64,000 bases of DNA from Lachnospiraceae bacterium (GTDB lineage: Bacteria; Bacillota; Clostridia; Lachnospirales; Lachnospiraceae), in contig JAFZOW010000066.1 in assembly GCA_017552715.1 (NCBI GenBank), positions 1 to 64,000 of the forward strand. Direction: 5' to 3'. Positions 60,824-64,000 of this stretch are shown here, one piece after another (the stretch's first letter is position 1; each line of letters begins with the position of its first letter). Both the position numbers and the translations under genes were made by a program. The notes beneath the pieces were generated by a model that was given only the letters and a program-made list of their open reading frames with translations, did no database searches and was not told the origin of the DNA.

Positions 60824-61747
60824 CTACCGAAACACAGCCATCAGCAGTGTAATGGTAAAGAGGGAGACCGCCGTGGTCAGGGCCACTCCGGAGGAGAGGA
60901 TCTTCGTATCCTCCCCGATCTTTTCGGCCCGGATCAGCGGGAGGGTGCCCACGGGCACCGCCCCCATAAGGCACAGAGCCAGGGTGGTACTTTCATCAAA
61001 AGAAACAGCCCGGAGGATCAGGGCGACCGCCGCGGGGAAGAGCAGCATACGGAGCAGGATATAAGCCCAGATCCGCAGATCCTTAAGCGCATCCCCCAGC
61101 CGGAAGCGGGCTACGGAAACGCCCAGGAGCGTCATTGACAGGAACACCGTGGCATTCCCTATATGGATCACGGTACCGGAAAGGATCAGCGGCAGCTTCA
61201 GATCAAACCAGAAAACCACAAGACTGAAGAGCGCCATGACCGTTCCGGGATTCAGCACGCGCAGCAGGGGATGCTTCTTCTCCCCTTCCCTGCCGCCGCC
61301 CAGGATCAGAAAGCCGTGGGTATAGAAGAGCAGGCTGTAAAACACATTGATCACGATCACATACAGGATCGCATTGGGCGGAAGTATCGCCTTTGCCAGC
61401 GGGATCCCCAGGAAACCGACATTGGAATACACCGTCATCAGATTGTAAAAGCGGCGGTTCTCCGGCTTCGACCGGAGGATATAGGGCATGATAAAACCAA
61501 GGATGACCAGCACAGTATAAAATACAGCCCCCAGCAGGATCGCATTCAGCAGATCCTTATGTGTGGCAGTGATGCCGCCCGAAAGGATGGAGGACAGGAT
61601 CAGCGCCGGATTACAGACATCCACCACAAGAGCCGACAATCTGGCGGAAGCCGCTTCATCAATGATCTTTTTCTTCTGAAGAGCAAAGCCGATACCGGCA
61701 AGGATAAAGATCACTCCCATTTGCTGCAAGAGAACAGGCAGACTCAT
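60824..61747 (-). CDS. AEC-family transporter
   Basis: This 307-residue membrane protein has about ten helices in two five-helix halves, as in the auxin efflux carrier family (bile/arsenite/riboflavin-fold). VYSNVGFLGIPLAKAI (about 103-118) and a glycine/proline-rich segment near LMGAVPVGTLPLI (about 268-280) match the crossing helices. Bacterial members move malate, malonate or other small acids; the substrate here is unknown. It starts three bases after the FtsX-type permease, so it is cotranscribed with it. Confidence 0.9.
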   Translation of the reverse strand: MSLPVLLQQMGVIFILAGIGFALQKKKIIDEAASARLSALVVDVCNPALILSSILSGGITATHKDLLNAILLGAVFYTVLVILGFIMPYILRSKPENRRFYNLMTVYSNVGFLGIPLAKAILPPNAILYVIVINVFYSLLFYTHGFLILGGGREGEKKHPLLRVLNPGTVMALFSLVVFWFDLKLPLILSGTVIHIGNATVFLSMTLLGVSVARFRLGDALKDLRIWAYILLRMLLFPAAVALILRAVSFDESTTLALCLMGAVPVGTLPLIRAEKIGEDTKILSSGVALTTAVSLFTITLLMAVFR

Positions 61748-61750
61748 TTC

Positions 61751-63997
61751 TCACACTCCGCATCTGATATTTAACGACGCCACTTCACGGCTTCCCGTTC
61801 TCACCGCAAGGAGCGCTACCGCAAAGGCGGTAAAGGGGACCAGAACAAAAGCCAGTCGCCAGTCAAGTATAAACCTGAATCCCGCGGCGCCCAGGGAAGC
61901 AAGCATCATCCCTGCGATCTGCTGCCCAAGAAAGACCCCCAGCAGGATCCCCAGGGCAAGCCCGCCCACGATATAGATAAAGCTCCGCTTAAGATACTCC
62001 CTGCGTATATGGGAACTGCTTATCCCCAGCGCCTTCTTTAAGGATATGTCACTTTTCTCCTGCCAGATCATAAGCCGCACAAAGAGGACGATAACGATAA
62101 AGATGATAAGGCAGGATACCGCAAACGACAGAATCGCCGCGTTCCGTATCCGTTTTATCGTCTGCCCGTAGGTCCCTTCCATATACCGCGCGATATCGCT
62201 GATCTTAACGGAATTTCCGTATTCGCTGCAGTATGTCCGGTATTCTTCCGTAAAAGCCTCTGTATCTCCCTCTTCCTTAAGAGAGACATATATGATGCTC
62301 CACATGAGGGGGATATCTTCCGCCGTCAGCGTCTCCGCATCTCCGAAAATCTTTGCCGTCTTCCCGCCGTTGGTTATATCCGAGTAAATGCCGCAGACCG
62401 TATAAGCTTCTTCTTTCCCCTTCCTTTGAAGAAGGATCCCGTCACCCACTGCGCAGCCCAGTTCCTCGGAATTAAGCTTTGACAGTGCGATCTCTCCGGC
62501 CTTCTTCGGGGATGCTCCCTCAATATACTGCAGCGGGAAAGCTTCGTGATCCCCCATTTCCGTAAGGAGATTCACATTACTCCCATCCTTAAGTACCGCC
62601 CGGAAGCTTCCTGTCTGCATGAGCGAATACTTATCTACACGTTTATCATTTTTTATCTTTTCGGTCAAGCCTTTCGAGATCCCTGCGATATCTTCGCACT
62701 GGCGTATGTCCATTCGGATCCGGCTCTGCCCCACTCCCATGTAGCTCACAAATTTCTCGGAAGATATGGTGCTGGACAGATTGACCGGAACAAGGATCAG
62801 AAAGATGGCGGCTGCGGTAACGGCGCCGATCCATATAAAGCTGTCCTTTTTCTTTCCGTGATGGTTCTCGCGCTCGCTGATCACCTGTACCGCCGACAGG
62901 TTGTCATTCTTTTTCAGGTTCCGCTTGATGGACATCAGTACGATCGCTTCCGTCAGCACTATGCCGGCCAGCGAGAAAACAAGGGTCCATGCATTGCCGC
63001 CGGCCGCCCCATAGAGCTCTCTCATCTGCATGCTTAAAGGCTTCGAGATGATAAGTGCAGCGATGGCACCGATCATGCCCCCCGCAAAGGACAGGAGCTC
63101 ATACTTGAGCAGACAGATCTTCCGCACATCCTTTCCGCCCAGGCCCAGGGCTTTGAGCATCCCGGCCTCTTTTCTGTCTTTCTCCATTCCGGTCAGCACG
63201 ATGTATCGTATACATATCAGGGATATGGCCAGTATCACTATGCCGGCCAGAAAGATCACCAGGATCATCATGCCGTCCGACAGAGCGTTCATCAAACGGA
63301 TAAGCGGTGCGGTGATGGTGGGCCCGTTGGAGGGAAGACCGGCATCCGTATAGGCCGTAGCAAAAGCATCAATATCATATCCGTCCTTTATAAGGAATTC
63401 GATCAGATATTCCGGGCTGCCCTGCCCTTCCAGCCGATCGTAGTCTTCCGGATTCACAAGAAAGCGCTTGGAGGAGGCCATCATGGAATTCATCTGCGAA
63501 TCCCTCAAAAAACCTTCAATGACCAGTGCAGTACTTCCGATCTCCATGGTCTGCCCCGCTTCCAGATCGTATTCACTCTTATAACATACGGGAACATAAA
63601 CTCTGCCCGGCCCGGGATGAAGGAGCTCATTATCCGTGCCGAGAAGATGATCGAAATTCTCGTTCTGTATGCAAAGGCCGTTATCCTGGGTACTGTCGGC
63701 GAGGGATCTTCCGTTTAAGGTGATCGTGCTGTTCTCGATGTTCAGAAAGCTGCCGATCAGCATGTCCTCCACATCCGGCCGGGAAGCCGCAAAAGCCCTG
63801 AGCGCCTCGGCATCAAGCTCTCCTGCATGCATCTGCAGGAAATCGCAGGTTTTCGCCTCCTTCATCAGCGCATCGATGGAACCCAGCAGGCTCCCGGCAA
63901 GCAGCACGGTAAGCGCGATGAAGGCAGCCGAGACTGCCATGAAGATACAGGCAGCCGCCGAAACCAGCTTATTCTTTTTCTGATCGTTTCTGATCAT
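61751..63997 (-). CDS. FtsX-type ABC permease (near window edge)
   Basis: This 748-residue membrane protein has an N-terminal helix (about 12-36), an extracytoplasmic domain (about 45-235), three helices (about 240-350), a short cytoplasmic loop and another helix (about 395-412), a second extracytoplasmic domain (about 415-620) and three C-terminal helices. The first FtsX signature reads KDRKEAGMLKALG (about 272-284) and the second EKSDISLKKALG (about 650-661). It is of the duplicated Mac/BceB-like kind. ATG at 63997 is preceded by AGG at the edge, so the real start could lie beyond the window. Its ATPase partner is presumably just upstream, outside view. Confidence 0.85.
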   Translation of the reverse strand: MIRNDQKKNKLVSAAACIFMAVSAAFIALTVLLAGSLLGSIDALMKEAKTCDFLQMHAGELDAEALRAFAASRPDVEDMLIGSFLNIENSTITLNGRSLADSTQDNGLCIQNENFDHLLGTDNELLHPGPGRVYVPVCYKSEYDLEAGQTMEIGSTALVIEGFLRDSQMNSMMASSKRFLVNPEDYDRLEGQGSPEYLIEFLIKDGYDIDAFATAYTDAGLPSNGPTITAPLIRLMNALSDGMMILVIFLAGIVILAISLICIRYIVLTGMEKDRKEAGMLKALGLGGKDVRKICLLKYELLSFAGGMIGAIAALIISKPLSMQMRELYGAAGGNAWTLVFSLAGIVLTEAIVLMSIKRNLKKNDNLSAVQVISERENHHGKKKDSFIWIGAVTAAAIFLILVPVNLSSTISSEKFVSYMGVGQSRIRMDIRQCEDIAGISKGLTEKIKNDKRVDKYSLMQTGSFRAVLKDGSNVNLLTEMGDHEAFPLQYIEGASPKKAGEIALSKLNSEELGCAVGDGILLQRKGKEEAYTVCGIYSDITNGGKTAKIFGDAETLTAEDIPLMWSIIYVSLKEEGDTEAFTEEYRTYCSEYGNSVKISDIARYMEGTYGQTIKRIRNAAILSFAVSCLIIFIVIVLFVRLMIWQEKSDISLKKALGISSSHIRREYLKRSFIYIVGGLALGILLGVFLGQQIAGMMLASLGAAGFRFILDWRLAFVLVPFTAFAVALLAVRTGSREVASLNIRCGV

Positions 63998-64000
63998 CCT

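Overview
The window looks like chromosomal DNA of a Gram-positive anaerobe of the Clostridia, most likely a Lachnospiraceae-type plant-polysaccharide degrader. Supporting signs are strong AGGAGG-type ribosome sites, the gene order dgt-dnaG-rpoD-trmK-nif3, the fused TGS/uridine-kinase protein, a single-chain PurL, MBG/Big2-rich surface proteins, a lipoprotein GH9 cellulase and a cytoplasmic-looking GH5 enzyme. Base composition looks moderately GC-rich by eye. The genus is not determinable from what I can see. Only one protein gene (33108-34169) reads on the + strand; all others, and the single tRNA, read on the - strand.

Layout, left to right (transcription mostly right to left). 1-221: short palindromic repeats. 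222-12294: one long run, purL > dgt > dnaG > rpoD > trmK > nif3-like > nucleoside kinase, with a near-consensus promoter at 12341-12369; it joins purine synthesis, dNTP control, replication priming and the housekeeping sigma factor. 12373-15651: a 7TM-type hybrid histidine kinase and a small unknown. 15652-16218: a 567-base non-coding block with a divergent + promoter, an 88-base palindrome, a dispersed structured element and two 100-base-spaced repeats that end in terminator-like hairpins. 16219-17367: small acidic protein, tRNA-Trp, prolyl-tRNA editing-type protein. 17490-29016: an operon running GH5 glycosidase > membrane HD-GYP c-di-GMP phosphodiesterase > propeller hybrid kinase > receiver protein > large CAP/MBG surface protein. 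29079-32927: CheC/FliY-like phosphatase > Mrp ATPase > SecB-like protein > ABC-F ATPase. 33108-34169: DUF5050-like membrane protein.

34185-46563 is a tightly packed 11-gene run: Ser/Thr kinase > PPP-type phosphatase > Crp/Fnr regulator > GH9 cellulase lipoprotein > SurA/PrsA-like protein > glycogen branching enzyme > PilZ protein > PH-like protein > folC > folE > folBK. 46662-50724 encodes a MacB/LolD-type ABC system with a surface CARDB-like protein. 50893-52826 holds a zinc-ribbon membrane protein and an OhrR-glutathione peroxidase pair with a consensus promoter and candidate operator. 52948-59742 is a 1.5-kb-residue-class beta-helix adhesin followed by an ABC exporter. 60010-60621 is an N-terminally truncated Rpn/PD-(D/E)XK-type gene. 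60824-63997 encodes an AEC transporter and an FtsX-type permease that reaches the window edge.

The most interesting signals are: (1) a dispersed structured element, copies at 15966-16054 and 48062-48145, whose stems differ in sequence but keep pairing and share a 7-base bulge and a conserved tail; (2) a possible unannotated + strand RNA gene at about 15727-16220; (3) two separate operons that each tie a cellulase-family enzyme to c-di-GMP machinery; (4) a roughly 290-residue histone-H1-like Lys/Ala tail on RpoD with 13 exact-length hexapeptide repeats; (5) a perfect hairpin that buries the start codon of the MacB-type permease.
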